NCBI GenBank assembly: GCA_021383565.1
Contig: CP079699.1
Location: 682,001-746,000, forward strand
Origin: Levilactobacillus brevis
GTDB taxonomy: Bacteria > Bacillota > Bacilli > Lactobacillales > Lactobacillaceae
DNA length: 64,000 bases
Direction: 5' to 3'
How positions within the stretch are numbered: position 1 is the first letter of the stretch; each line of letters opens with the position of its first letter. This document shows positions 51,634-60,945 of this stretch, piece after piece. The notes beneath the pieces are model-generated. The model had not been told where the DNA came from and ran no database searches. It saw nothing but the letters and a program-made list of their open reading frames with translations. A program made the translations under genes and the position numbers.

Positions 51634-53964
51634 TTAATCATCGTCATCCTTATTCTGCGTGTCGGCAGCGGAAGAGGTGTTGGTAGAACTAGAATTCGTC
51701 GTATCATTGTCGTCGTTTCCATTGTTTCCACCAGTGGTCTGCTCCGTGCTGGAGGATTCTTTGCTGGCGCTGGATTGACTAGTCGTGGACGACTCCGTCC
51801 GGTAACTGCTACTGGAGTTCGTCGTGACCTGACCGTTACTACTATAGGCCGAGGAGCTCGTGGTATTGGTTGAGCCATACTGACTGGTTGACGTGGTATC
51901 GGAGACCGTGCCCGGATGACCGGTTACGTAATACTCGGTCTTTCCATTTTGGCTGGTTTCGGTTACCGTACTTGGTTTCGTCCAGTCGGTGTTGGTACTC
52001 TTGGTTGCCAGATAGCTCATCGTATACTTGTAAATCTCTTGGGCGATGGTCGTCTGCGTCTCACTGACGTAGTGGCCCGTCTGGAACTGCTTGTCGTAAC
52101 CCGTCCATACGGAGACCGAGTAGTTCTTGGTGTAGCCGGTGAACCAGGAATCCATGGTGGCACCGTCTGGCACTTTATCCGCGTAGTCATCAGGGTAGGA
52201 GTCCGTCCCGGTCTTTCCGGCTTGGTACAGTCCGGAAATGGCAGCGGAACGACCGGACCCATTCTCGTTGGTCATGACATCTTTCATCATGTCGGTCAAC
52301 ATGAAGGCGGTCGCGGCACTCATGGCCTTTTTCCCAACAGAAGCGTAGTTGTGCGCCTTGCCGTCTTGGGTAACGACCTTGGAGACCAGGTAAGGCTTGT
52401 AGTAGGTCCCGCCGTTCGCGAAGGCGGCGTAGGCCGCGGCCTCCTGTTCGGTCGAGATGTACAGTCCGATCCCGTTTTGCAGGGTCAACGTCTTATCAAA
52501 GGACATGCCCAAACCGTTCAGGAACGTGGTGGCTTTCTTGATGCCGACGTTCTGCAGGGTCCGAATGGCCGGAATGTTCCGGGATTCGTAGAGGGCCTTA
52601 CGCATGGTAATGGTTCCTTGGTACTTGCGATCCCAATCGTAGAGGCTCTTGGTCGTCCCCGGGTAGGTAAACGCCGTATCCTTAACGGGTTCGTAGGTCG
52701 GGTAGTTCAGGTACTCAATGGCTGGCCCGTAATCCATCAAAGGCTTAGCCGTCGAGGCACTGGACCGGTCAGTCTGGACGGCCCGGTTCAGGCCGAACGT
52801 GACGTTACCGGTCTTCCGGCCACCGATCATGGCGACAACCTTCCCGTTGTTCGGATCGACGATGGTTGACCCGACTTGGAACTTGCTAGACGGGAAGCTC
52901 ACGTAGCTACTGCCGTTAACAATGTTGTAAAGTTTCTTCTGGGCGCCCATGTCGAGGTTGGTGTAGACCTTCAGGCCACCGGTAGTGGTGTTGTATCCCT
53001 TGGTCTTCAGTTCGGCATAGACCTGCTTCAGGTAGGCGTCAATTACCTTGGTGGTCTTGGCACTGGCCGTGGCCGTCGACTTATGCGTCGTGGCGAGACC
53101 GGCCTTGATGCTGGTGGCCTTGGCCTGGGCTGCCTGAGCGGTGGTGATGACGTTATTCTTAGCCATGGCGTCCAGGACGAGATCCCGCCGTTTCTTGGCT
53201 AGATCCGGGTAGGTCGTCGGGTCATAGTTCGTTGGGGATTGCGGCATCCCGGCCAGCATGGCCAGTTGGGCTAAGTCTAAGTTTTTAAGATTTGTCCCAT
53301 AATAGTATTGCGCCGCGGTCTGCATCCCGTAGACCCCGTTACCCATGTAAACCTTGTTGATGTAGTACTCGAGGATCTGGTCCTTGGAGTAGTTGTGGTC
53401 GACCTTCAAGGCTAACCAGGCTTCCTGGGCCTTACGCTTAAGCGTCCGGTCCGAGGCAGCGGTCGAGAAGACCGATAGCTTGACCAATTGCTGAGTTAGG
53501 GTACTCCCCCCTTGCATCCCCAGAGAGGAGCCGGTGACGTTGGCTAAGGCCGCACCGACGATCCGGATGGGGTCAACCCCATTGTTCTTGTAGAATCGGC
53601 GATCTTCGGTTGAAACAACGGCCTTCTTCAGGGCGTCGGGGATGTTCTTGGTTTTGACGTAGCTACGGTTCTGCGCACCCAGTCGGGAAATCACGGTCCC
53701 GTTGGCATCGTAGACCCGCGTCGAGGCGTCACTGGAGAGGGCCGACTGGGAAATCTTCGGTGCACTCTGCGCGTAGAAAAAGAACAGGCCGGCCCCAAAC
53801 AGGATTCCGAGAACCCCGATGGCCACGATCACGAAGAGCACGCGACGGAAGGTCCGCCAACCGTTGTGTGGTCGCTGGGGGCCGCCGGACTTGCCGGTCG
53901 GTCTGACATTGCGTTCGGCATTGCGACTCATCCGGGTCTCTCTGCTTGAATTGTTACTAGACAT
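51634..53964 (-). CDS. ponA: Class A penicillin-binding protein 1A
   Basis: A 776-residue bifunctional peptidoglycan synthase. One membrane helix lies at about residues 37-62. The GT51 glycosyltransferase domain has VVSTEDRRFYKNNGVD and QGGSTLTQQLVKLS (about 115-165). The transpeptidase has the active serine in SSASTAKP near 405, the SRN motif in YESRNIPA, and KTGTDS near 585. The last 90 residues are a Ser/Thr/Asn-rich tail ending in acidic DKDDDD-like residues, likely exposed outside. AAAGGAG precedes the ATG. It is co-transcribed with recU, 30 bases upstream. Confidence 0.97.
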   Translation of the reverse strand: MSSNNSSRETRMSRNAERNVRPTGKSGGPQRPHNGWRTFRRVLFVIVAIGVLGILFGAGLFFFYAQSAPKISQSALSSDASTRVYDANGTVISRLGAQNRSYVKTKNIPDALKKAVVSTEDRRFYKNNGVDPIRIVGAALANVTGSSLGMQGGSTLTQQLVKLSVFSTAASDRTLKRKAQEAWLALKVDHNYSKDQILEYYINKVYMGNGVYGMQTAAQYYYGTNLKNLDLAQLAMLAGMPQSPTNYDPTTYPDLAKKRRDLVLDAMAKNNVITTAQAAQAKATSIKAGLATTHKSTATASAKTTKVIDAYLKQVYAELKTKGYNTTTGGLKVYTNLDMGAQKKLYNIVNGSSYVSFPSSKFQVGSTIVDPNNGKVVAMIGGRKTGNVTFGLNRAVQTDRSSASTAKPLMDYGPAIEYLNYPTYEPVKDTAFTYPGTTKSLYDWDRKYQGTITMRKALYESRNIPAIRTLQNVGIKKATTFLNGLGMSFDKTLTLQNGIGLYISTEQEAAAYAAFANGGTYYKPYLVSKVVTQDGKAHNYASVGKKAMSAATAFMLTDMMKDVMTNENGSGRSAAISGLYQAGKTGTDSYPDDYADKVPDGATMDSWFTGYTKNYSVSVWTGYDKQFQTGHYVSETQTTIAQEIYKYTMSYLATKSTNTDWTKPSTVTETSQNGKTEYYVTGHPGTVSDTTSTSQYGSTNTTSSSAYSSNGQVTTNSSSSYRTESSTTSQSSASKESSSTEQTTGGNNGNDDNDTTNSSSTNTSSAADTQNKDDDD

Positions 53965-53994
53965 GGTAATCTCCTTTGCGTTTAAACGTGTCAG

Positions 53995-54603
53995 CTACCG
54001 CTTTAGTAGTTGGTCCACGGCGTTAAGATAGGGTACCGGCAGTTGGAGCTGTGCGGTAATCTTGAAGCCTTTAGTGGCGATCTCGGTGTAGGGAATGGAC
54101 TTACGCCCACCAGTCGCCTGATCGTCCCAGAAGGTAAATAAATCAGTCGCGGGGTACAGGTAGGTCTCTTGGCGGCTAACGAATTTGATAATGGCAAAAC
54201 AGATACCGCCTTGAACCGTGCAGGCCCGCATGTGATCGATCTGATGTTGATGGAAGTTCTTGAGTGGAAACGACGCCTGATTCTTGGTTTCTTTGGCGTC
54301 GAAATCCAGATAGTGTCCTTGGTAGACACCGTTGTAATCGGTCGTCGACGCAGTGCTGAAGTAAGCTTCCTTGATGACGGCGGCACTACGCTTCGGATAG
54401 TCGACCTTGACGATCCGAATGGGGGTCGGCTTCTTGTGAACGACCGCCAGACCGTGTGTTTGATAATAGGTGTTGCTTTGGTTCAGTTCCTCTTCCAGCG
54501 TCATACCCCGTTTACCATAGTTGGTGTAGTGGCTGGCAAACTTGGGCCCCGTAGAATTCGCTGGCGCTTGGTAGGCATGCCCATTGGGATACCGAATAGT
54601 CAT
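53995..54603 (-). CDS. recU: Holliday junction resolvase RecU
   Basis: A 202-residue endonuclease that resolves Holliday junctions with RuvAB. GKRGMTLEEELNQSNTYY, the DNA-stalk region KRSAAVIKEAYF and the nuclease core GHYLDFDAKETKNQASFPLKN are characteristic, followed by the C-terminal PYLNAVDQLL. ATG at 54603 has AAGGAGTGAGGAG upstream; an in-frame start 90 bases earlier has no site. The recU-ponA pair is conserved across Firmicutes. Confidence 0.96.
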   Translation of the reverse strand: MTIRYPNGHAYQAPANSTGPKFASHYTNYGKRGMTLEEELNQSNTYYQTHGLAVVHKKPTPIRIVKVDYPKRSAAVIKEAYFSTASTTDYNGVYQGHYLDFDAKETKNQASFPLKNFHQHQIDHMRACTVQGGICFAIIKFVSRQETYLYPATDLFTFWDDQATGGRKSIPYTEIATKGFKITAQLQLPVPYLNAVDQLLKR

Positions 54604-54813
54604 TGACTCCTCACTCCTTGTTGAAAGCTGGCTTTCATTTGTGGCCCAGTTATTGATATTATACCAAGCTGACCCAGAAATAAAAACTCCCAAACAAATT
54701 CTAAAGAAATGTTTTCTTTTTTAAAATAACTTTTCAGCTGCGGTCGTTCGTCCAATCACGGCTGGAGAGACTAGAAGGTTAGGTCGTCCACCTTGTGGGG
54801 GGTGATGACGCGT

Positions 54814-54872
54814 TTAATGGCGATAAGTCCTGCCACCTGGGGACTGGGGCGTGTTCGCAAACTTTCAACCTT
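54814..54872 (+). repeat. Second repeat family, copy 2
   Basis: Aligned without gaps to 41290-41348. It ends GCAAACTTTCAACCTT; a short match, GCTTTCAACCTT, also occurs at 24066-24077. The 460-base gap around it, between divergent recU and the galactosidase gene, shows no coding frame. Confidence 0.6.
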
Positions 54873-55000
54873 AACCGCCCACTTTAAGACGAAACGCTGA
54901 GTTGGTAAAGTTAGCGTCCCAGCGTATTTAGTCGCGGATCTACGGTGGCTGGCTCACTGCTTTGGATACCGCAACTGTTGAAAAATACGTTTCAGCCGAG

Positions 55001-55016
55001 GTGTCAGCGCTTACAA
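55001..55016 (+). promoter_or_regulatory. cre site (CcpA) upstream of the alpha-galactosidase
   Basis: GTGTCAGCGCTTACAA fits the cre consensus with two mismatches. It lies 51 bases before the gene, in the promoter region, so glucose repression is predicted. Confidence 0.65.
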
Positions 55017-55066
55017 ACTGTGCTACGATAATTTTAAGGATCATTCATCATGAAGGGAGAACACCT

Positions 55067-57286
55067 ATGCCAATCTTAGTCAACACACATCATTTTCACC
55101 TGCAGACGGACCACACCAGCTACATTTTTCACGTGATGGAAAATGGGGCGTTGGGTCAGCTATACTACGGCCCACGACTGCATGACCAACCAGACTTTCC
55201 CGAGCTGACGGTTCGCGAGGAGCACAGTGACATGCCCGCTTGGCGGCTGGATCACCCCGATTTCCAACCGGAAACGTTGAAGCAGGAGTTTGCCGGCTTG
55301 GGTAAGGGGGATTACCGGGACCCAGCCTTTCAAATTACCGGGCCGGATGGCAGTCGCATCAGCGAATTTCGCTATCGGGATGCGCAAGTTTTACCGGGAA
55401 AACAACGGCTACCGGATTTGCCGTCCACGTTTGACGATTGTGATGACGGTGCGCAGACGTTGGTGGTGACCTTAGAGGATGTCGTCACCAATCTGACGTT
55501 GACACTGAGTTATGCGGTCTTTCCCCACCAAGACGTCATTGTTCGTAGCGCGAAATTCACCAATCATGGGCGGGCCACGGTCATAGTCGATCGGGCGCTG
55601 AGCCTACAGCTGGACTTGCCGGACGCCAACTACGATCTGCTACAGTTCTCTGGAAGTTGGGCACGGGAACGCCACCTGATTCGTCAGCCGCTGCGCAGCG
55701 GCATTCAGAGCGTGGGCAGTCTGCGCGGGGCTTCTAGCCATCAGCAGAATCCCTTCATCATCCTAGCTCGGCCCGAGACCAACGAGGATCAGGGGGGAGC
55801 CATGGGGGTTAACCTGGTGTATTCTGGAAATTTCTTGGATCAGGTAGAAGTCGATGCCTTCGATACGACGCGACTCCTAGCCGGCATTAATCCGACAGAA
55901 TTTGGCTGGCAACTCGCTCCCAACCAAAGTTTTCAGACGCCGGAAGCCGTGTTGAGTTACACCAATCAAGGGTTGAATCAACTAAGCCAGCAACTGGGGA
56001 CGTTCTATCAACACCATCTGGTCAATCCCCGGTTTGCGCAGCAGGCGCGGCCCGTGCTGATCAATAACTGGGAGGGCACGTACTTCGACTTTGATGAAGA
56101 AAAGCTATTGGCGATTGCCCGGGAAGCACAGCGACTCGGTATCGAAATGTTTGTCTTGGACGATGGCTGGTTCGGTCATCGAGATGACGATACGACTTCA
56201 CTGGGAGACTGGGACGTTTATGCGGCCAAACTACCGCACGGGATTGCCCATCTGGCCGACCAGATTCACGGCTTGGGGTTGCAGTTTGGGCTGTGGTTCG
56301 AGCCGGAAATGATTTCACTCGACAGTGACCTATACCGCACGCATCCTGATTGGACGGTCAGCGCGCCCCACCGGGAGATGACTCCGGGACGAAACCAATT
56401 CGTTCTCGATATGGCGAATCCAGTAGTGGTGGATTACTTATATGGAAAGATTAGTCGTTTAATTGAAGCGGCACAGCTGGACTACATCAAGTGGGACATG
56501 AACCGCAATATCACGGAATCCTTCAGCCCAACCTTACCGGCCGATCGACAGGTGGAATTCGCCCACCGGTACATGCTAGGGGTCTATCAGCTGTATGCAC
56601 GGCTGACAACGGCCTATCCTGACGTGTTATTTGAATCCTGTGCGTCCGGTGGTGGCCGGTTCGACCTGGGGATGATGGCCTATGCGCCGCAAGCCTGGAC
56701 CAGCGATGACACCGATGCCGTGGAGCGCCTACGTATCCAGTTCGGGACGTCTTACGGCTACCCATTAGCCATGATGGGGGCCCACGTGTCCGCGGTTCCC
56801 AACGATCAGACGGGACGCATCACGCCACTGGCGACACGAGCGGCGGTGGCCTACTTCGGTGACTTGGGTTACGAGCTTGACGTGACGCAATGTTCAGATA
56901 GCGAAAAAGCCGCGATTAAGGCCCAGATAGCCTTCTACAAGGCCCACCGTGACCTGTTCCAGCAGGGGACGTTCTACCGGTTGGACAGTCCCTTTACGGG
57001 GTCTAAAAACGTGGGCAGCTGGCAAGTTGTGAGTGCCGACGGACGCCGGTCGATTGCGGCCCGTTATCAAATCCTAAATCGGCCCAATCCCGGCTACAAT
57101 CGGTTGTATCTGCAGGGACTGCAAGCCGATCAGCGCTACCGAGTTGCCGGGGATGACCACATTTACTTTGGCGATGAGCTGATGCACGCGGGTCTCTTCG
57201 TGCCACACCTGTTGGCGACGACCCAGGGCGTAGAATCTTCCGCTGATTTCAGTGCGCGGGTCTTCGTGATTGATGCGGTCGACTGA
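55067..57286 (+). CDS. Alpha-galactosidase, GH36
   Basis: A 739-residue cytoplasmic enzyme that removes alpha-1,6-galactose from melibiose and raffinose-type sugars. NNWEGTYFDFDEEKL and FVLDDGWFGHRDDD open the catalytic barrel; the nucleophile Asp is in IKWDMNRNITE near residue 477, and the acid/base Asp is in AWTSDDTDAVERL near 546. Length matches Lactobacillus MelA/Aga enzymes. ATG at 55067 (MPILVNTHHF) follows GAAGGGAG; the frame upstream to 54962 spans the promoter and cre. No transporter gene is adjacent. Confidence 0.94.
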   Translation: MPILVNTHHFHLQTDHTSYIFHVMENGALGQLYYGPRLHDQPDFPELTVREEHSDMPAWRLDHPDFQPETLKQEFAGLGKGDYRDPAFQITGPDGSRISEFRYRDAQVLPGKQRLPDLPSTFDDCDDGAQTLVVTLEDVVTNLTLTLSYAVFPHQDVIVRSAKFTNHGRATVIVDRALSLQLDLPDANYDLLQFSGSWARERHLIRQPLRSGIQSVGSLRGASSHQQNPFIILARPETNEDQGGAMGVNLVYSGNFLDQVEVDAFDTTRLLAGINPTEFGWQLAPNQSFQTPEAVLSYTNQGLNQLSQQLGTFYQHHLVNPRFAQQARPVLINNWEGTYFDFDEEKLLAIAREAQRLGIEMFVLDDGWFGHRDDDTTSLGDWDVYAAKLPHGIAHLADQIHGLGLQFGLWFEPEMISLDSDLYRTHPDWTVSAPHREMTPGRNQFVLDMANPVVVDYLYGKISRLIEAAQLDYIKWDMNRNITESFSPTLPADRQVEFAHRYMLGVYQLYARLTTAYPDVLFESCASGGGRFDLGMMAYAPQAWTSDDTDAVERLRIQFGTSYGYPLAMMGAHVSAVPNDQTGRITPLATRAAVAYFGDLGYELDVTQCSDSEKAAIKAQIAFYKAHRDLFQQGTFYRLDSPFTGSKNVGSWQVVSADGRRSIAARYQILNRPNPGYNRLYLQGLQADQRYRVAGDDHIYFGDELMHAGLFVPHLLATTQGVESSADFSARVFVIDAVD

Positions 57287-57361
57287 CGACGCAATTGACT
57301 TGCCGTGACCCTAAAATTTCGCTACACTAGACTGGTAGCGTGTTAATAAGGGGGTAATGCG

Positions 57362-57931
57362 GTGAGTCGTCTGTGGTTAACGGGTTATCGAAGCTATGAA
57401 TTGGGCGTCTTTGGTAATCAAGATCCCAAGTTGTTGGTGATTAAGGATACGTTGCGTAAATTACTCATTAATAAGGTGGAAGTTGGAACCGATTGGCTGA
57501 TTACGGGTGGTCAACTGGGCGTCGAGCAGTGGGCCGCCGAGGTGGGCCTGAAGCTCAAACGGGATTATCCGGAGCTCAAGATTGCTATGATGACGCCGTT
57601 TGCCGAATTTGGCAACAACTGGAACGAGGGCAATCAGGCGCAGTATGCAACGCTGGCCAGCCAGGTGGACTTTCACCAGTCGGTTAGTGCACAACCCTAT
57701 CATGGCCCCCAACAGTTAAGAAACTATCAAGAATTTATGCTGACCCATACGGATGAGGCAGTCATGGTATATGATTTAGAAGTCGAAGGCAAACCTAAGT
57801 ATGATTACCGCGCCGTGACGCAGTTTCAGGAGCAGCATACTTATCCCTTAACACTTATCGATATGGATTGGTTGCAAGAAAGTGCCAACGAATATCAAGA
57901 AAATTTAAATAATGGTTCCCAAATCGAATGA
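57362..57931 (+). CDS. ypsA: YpsA family SLOG-domain protein (DUF1273)
   Basis: A 189-residue protein with a Rossmann-like SLOG fold: LWLTGYRSYELGVFG at the start, DWLITGGQLGVEQWAAEVGL near residue 45, and MMTPFAEFGNNWNE near 80. YpsA influences cell division in Bacillus and Staphylococcus, and is encoded next to gpsB, as here. SLOG proteins bind nucleotide-type ligands. Start is GTG with AGGGGG upstream. Confidence 0.94.
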   Translation: MSRLWLTGYRSYELGVFGNQDPKLLVIKDTLRKLLINKVEVGTDWLITGGQLGVEQWAAEVGLKLKRDYPELKIAMMTPFAEFGNNWNEGNQAQYATLASQVDFHQSVSAQPYHGPQQLRNYQEFMLTHTDEAVMVYDLEVEGKPKYDYRAVTQFQEQHTYPLTLIDMDWLQESANEYQENLNNGSQIE

Positions 57932-57985
57932 AAACTGGTATTATATTAATTGCCGGTTTGATAAGACAACGAGGTGTAAAAATCA

Positions 57986-58339
57986 ATGGAAAACGTTAAT
58001 TTCACTCCCAAGGAAATTTTGCAAAAGCAATTTCGACAAAAGATGCGCGGTTACGATCCAGACGATGTTGATAGTTTCTTAGACAACGTCATCAAGGACT
58101 ACGACACCTTTGTTAAGGAAAATCAACGGCTTCAAGAAGAAAACGAACGGTTGTTAGCGAAGGTCGACGAACTCACGAAGCAAGTGCAAGTGGGTGGCGG
58201 TCAACGCCAAGCATCGACGACTAGCCAACCGGTTTCAAGTGCCACGAATATGGACATTTTGAAACGGCTCTCCAATCTGGAACGGCACGTTTTCGGCTCA
58301 CAATTAGATAATGATCCAAACGAGTCACATCGTTTGTAG
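57986..58339 (+). CDS. gpsB: Cell division regulator GpsB
   Basis: A 117-residue DivIVA-like protein that links division and PBP1 to septal and side-wall growth. The N-terminal domain [28 protein letters not shown] carries the PBP-binding groove, a coiled coil follows to about residue 68, and the C-terminal trimer helix is [21 protein letters not shown] precedes the ATG. PBP1A (ponA), a usual partner, is encoded 4 kb away. Confidence 0.96.
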   Translation: MENVNFTPKEILQKQFRQKMRGYDPDDVDSFLDNVIKDYDTFVKENQRLQEENERLLAKVDELTKQVQVGGGQRQASTTSQPVSSATNMDILKRLSNLERHVFGSQLDNDPNESHRL

Positions 58340-58350
58340 AATTATAAAGA

Positions 58351-58749
58351 CTGGTGTAAATCCTGAGTAATCGCGGTCGGCTTTTGTCGGCTGAGGAAAG
58401 TCCATGCTCGCACAGACTGCGATGTCTGTAGTGTTCGTGCTCGGTGAAAAAATAAGCCGGGGGACGTTAGCAATAACGTTACGGCGGGAAAAAACGGCTA
58501 CGGCTTCGGCTATGCCCGAGTATCCCTGAAAAGTGCCACAGTGACGATACGTCTAGGGAAATCTAGGCGGTGGAACGCGGTAAACCCCTCGAGCGGGCAA
58601 CCCAAACTTTTGGTAGGGGCGCTTCACATATGGAAATGAACGAAATGTGGGGGGAGAGGAAACTCTCGAGATAGATGATTACTGCCAGTCAGCCGTTTGC
58701 CTGAAACGGTTGGGTGGTACAAAACATGGCTTACAGGGATTTACACCAT
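58351..58749 (+). ncRNA. rnpB: RNase P RNA, class B
   Basis: The catalytic RNA of RNase P, which trims tRNA 5' ends. The 5' strand GGTGTAAATCC (58353-58363) pairs with GGATTTACACC near the 3' end (58737-58747). The conserved GAGGAAAGTCC lies near 58394, GGTAAACCCCTCGAGCG near 58578 and GAAACTC-type and AGATAGATGATTACTGCC segments near 58670. The fold and order fit the Bacillus-type RNA, and its place between gpsB and rlmL matches Bacillus. Confidence 0.95.
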
Positions 58750-58754
58750 GTCAG

Positions 58755-58785
58755 GTGGGTGGGAGCTTGCTCCCACCCTTTTTTT
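58755..58785 (+). terminator. Terminator of rnpB
   Basis: GGGTGGGAGC and GCTCCCACCC form a strong stem followed by TTTTTTT. Confidence 0.93.
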
Positions 58786-58848
58786 AGACATTTTAAAGGG
58801 GTTAATCCCAAGACCACCGTGTTTGGTGGTAAACTGGTCGCAGATGGA

Positions 58849-59004
58849 GAGTGGGACAAGAGGCGAATAGTCGGTGAGCATTAAGATAGATCACCGAATA
58901 ATCCCAGGCTTGGATCAGTCTTAAGCGAAACCACCTGCCCTTTGGCGTACGTTTTGGCTATTTAAATTGGCGACACCAGAGTTTGGGCAGTTCTGTCCCA
59001 ACTC
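58849..59004. repeat. Second type of structured non-coding element (about 156 bp)
   Basis: The ends GAGTGGGACA (58849-58858) and TGTCCCAACTC (58994-59004) pair with one bulge. Inside, TCGGTGA (58871-58877) pairs with TCACCGA (58891-58897). Just upstream ACCACC..GGTGGT forms another small hairpin (58813-58830). No reading frame is supported. It lies between the rnpB terminator and the methyltransferase gene. Confidence 0.55.
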
Positions 59005-59052
59005 GTCAGGCGTTCAGAATCGTGGAATCAACAGTGATATGAGGAGGATGTT

Positions 59053-60198
59053 ATGAAGAAATTTCATTTATACGCCGCAACGGCTAGCGGCATTGAAGCG
59101 TTGGCTGGTCGGGAATTACGTGATTTGGGTTACGAGACGCAGGTTGAAAACGGCCGGGTCCGGTTTGACGGGACGGTCGAGGATATCTTGCGGACAAATC
59201 TGTGGTTGCGGACGGCCGATCGGGTGCGGATCATCGTGGCCGAGTTTGACGCGGTGACCTTCGATGAGCTGTTTGAAGCCACCAAGGCGGTCGCCTGGGA
59301 CGAGTTATTGCCGATGGATGCGGCCTTCCCCGTTGAAGGGCGGTCTAAGAAGTCGCAGTTACATAGTGTGCCGGACGCACAGGCCATCGTGAAGAAGGCC
59401 GTGGCCACCAAGCTGGCGGCCGTCTATCACCGGCGGACGCGGATGCCGGAAACGGGCGCAACTTATCCGTTGGAAGTCATGATCGATAAGGATCACGTCA
59501 TGCTGACACTAGATACCACCGGTCCCAGCCTCTTCAAGCGGGGCTACCGGGTTGGCAAGGGGGGCGCGCCGATTAAGGAAAACATGGCGGCGGCCCTGAT
59601 TGCACTGACCAGCTGGCACAAGGACATGCCGTTCTGGGATCCCGTCTGCGGGTCCGGGACGATTCCGATCGAAGCCGCATTGATCGGGCGGAACCTCGCC
59701 CCCGGCTTTAACCGCGACTTCACCTGCGAAAGTTGGGAATGGGTGCCACAAGAGTTGAGCGATAAGGTCCGGGACGAGGCCGATGCCAAGGCGGACTATG
59801 ACACGCCGCTCCAAATTTTTGGGACCGATATCGACGAGAACATGGTTGCGATTGCCAAGAAGAACGCCGAGGAAGCTGGCTTGTCTCAGGACGTCACGTT
59901 CCGCCAATTGGCCGTACAGGATTTTCAAACGGATCTGAAGCACGGGGTCATCGTCGCCAACCCACCTTACGGGGAACGGTTGAGCGATCAGGCCAGCGTG
60001 CGGGAACTCTACAAGCAGATGGGCCAGGTCTTTAAGCCGTACACCGATTGGTCCAAGTACATCTTGACGGCTGACTTGGAATTCGAACACTTCTACGGTC
60101 AAAAGGCCACGAAGACCCGGAAACTTTACAACGGGGCGCTGCGGACGGATTACTTCCAGTTCTGGGCGCAACGGCAACCACGACAACACAAGGGGTAA
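59053..60198 (+). CDS. rlmL: THUMP-domain rRNA N2-guanine methyltransferase (RlmL/YpsC type)
   Basis: A 381-residue RNA methyltransferase. The N-terminal ferredoxin-like and THUMP domains span about 1-155 (LYAATASGIEALAGRELRDLGY). The SAM-binding core has FWDPVCGSGTIPIEAALIGRNLAPG near 195 and the catalytic VANPPYGERL near 302. The homologue in E. coli RlmL methylates 23S G2445. AGGAGG precedes the ATG. The neighbouring rnpB matches the Bacillus ypsC context. Confidence 0.93.
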   Translation: MKKFHLYAATASGIEALAGRELRDLGYETQVENGRVRFDGTVEDILRTNLWLRTADRVRIIVAEFDAVTFDELFEATKAVAWDELLPMDAAFPVEGRSKKSQLHSVPDAQAIVKKAVATKLAAVYHRRTRMPETGATYPLEVMIDKDHVMLTLDTTGPSLFKRGYRVGKGGAPIKENMAAALIALTSWHKDMPFWDPVCGSGTIPIEAALIGRNLAPGFNRDFTCESWEWVPQELSDKVRDEADAKADYDTPLQIFGTDIDENMVAIAKKNAEEAGLSQDVTFRQLAVQDFQTDLKHGVIVANPPYGERLSDQASVRELYKQMGQVFKPYTDWSKYILTADLEFEHFYGQKATKTRKLYNGALRTDYFQFWAQRQPRQHKG

Positions 60199-60204
60199 TG
60201 TTTG

Positions 60205-60585
60205 GTGATTAAAGCGGATTGTATCTTTTGTCAAAAATCTGAGATCGTCCTCGAAAATGACTTGGCCAAGGCTTTCTGGGATATCCATCCGGTCCGGAAG
60301 GGTCATCTGTTAATTGTGCCCAAGCAGCACTATGCCACGTATTTCGATGTGCCGGTAGCGACTAAGCAGGCACTCGATGAGTTGATGATGGCTGGAAAAC
60401 ACTTGCTCGATGAGCGCTACCAACCGGCCGGCTATAACATTGGCATCAATGTTAATCCGGCCGGCGGGCAAACCGTCATGCACGCGCACATCCATCTCAT
60501 TCCCCGGTATACGGGGGATGTAAAGGACCCGCGGGGCGGTATTCGCAAGATGATTCCCCACGCGGTCAAAAACTGGCGCCGGTAA
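60205..60585 (+). CDS. HIT family nucleotide hydrolase
   Basis: A 126-residue histidine-triad protein. CIFCQKSEIVLEND at the N-terminus and VMHAHIHLIPRY, the HxHxHxx triad, near residue 92 are present. Such proteins hydrolyse dinucleoside polyphosphates or adenosine phosphoramidates. GTG at 60205 follows AAGGGG at 9 bases; TTG at 60202 is also possible. It starts 6 bases after the methyltransferase stop, so the two are one transcript. Confidence 0.92.
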   Translation: MIKADCIFCQKSEIVLENDLAKAFWDIHPVRKGHLLIVPKQHYATYFDVPVATKQALDELMMAGKHLLDERYQPAGYNIGINVNPAGGQTVMHAHIHLIPRYTGDVKDPRGGIRKMIPHAVKNWRR

Positions 60586-60610
60586 AACGTCGTGGCTTAG
60601 TTTGGCTTTA

Positions 60611-60658
60611 GCTGGTCGCCTTACTGTTCGCATCAGCTAGGCTGGAACGCTGAGACTT
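60611..60658 (-). repeat. Structured dispersed repeat, copy G (short)
   Basis: On the minus strand GCGAACAGTAAGGCGACCAG (60612-60631) matches the repeat end, preceded by GTCTCAGCGTTCCAG, which looks like the two flanks joined by a large internal deletion. It follows the HIT gene by about 25 bases. Confidence 0.6.
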
Positions 60659-60682
60659 AAAAGTAAATGGTAAAAAATAAAA

Positions 60683-60747
60683 GGTGGTCAGCGACAACTG
60701 ACCACCCAGCAGGTCAGTCACCGCGGTTACGCGGGGCTGGCTTTTTT
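60683..60747 (+). terminator. Double hairpin terminator after the HIT gene
   Basis: GGTGGTCAG (60683-60691) pairs perfectly with CTGACCACC (60698-60706). A second hairpin uses CCAGC..CCGCG, loop GTTA and CGCGG.GCTGG, then CTTTTTTG. The remaining 60750-60900 shows nothing I recognise. Confidence 0.75.
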
Positions 60748-60903
60748 GTTTTTTTTTCAAAAAGCATGTAAGGAAAGATAACATAGTAATCCGGCTTAGC
60801 CGGGTCCATGCTAGACCAAATCGTTTATGGGGCGGTGTTAGTAAGTCAAAACGGCAAACAATAGGCTATTCTAACCCCCAAAGTAGACGTGGACCATTTT
60901 CAA

Positions 60904-60920
60904 TGTTAGAATTTGTGACA
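60904..60920 (+). promoter_or_regulatory. GlnR/TnrA box upstream of the ammonium transporter
   Basis: TGTTA, seven bases and TGACA form a perfect match to TGTNAN7TNACA. It ends 25 bases before the start codon, so nitrogen-dependent repression by GlnR is predicted. Confidence 0.85.
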
Positions 60921-60945
60921 TTAAGAGATAAAGAGGGCGTCGCAG

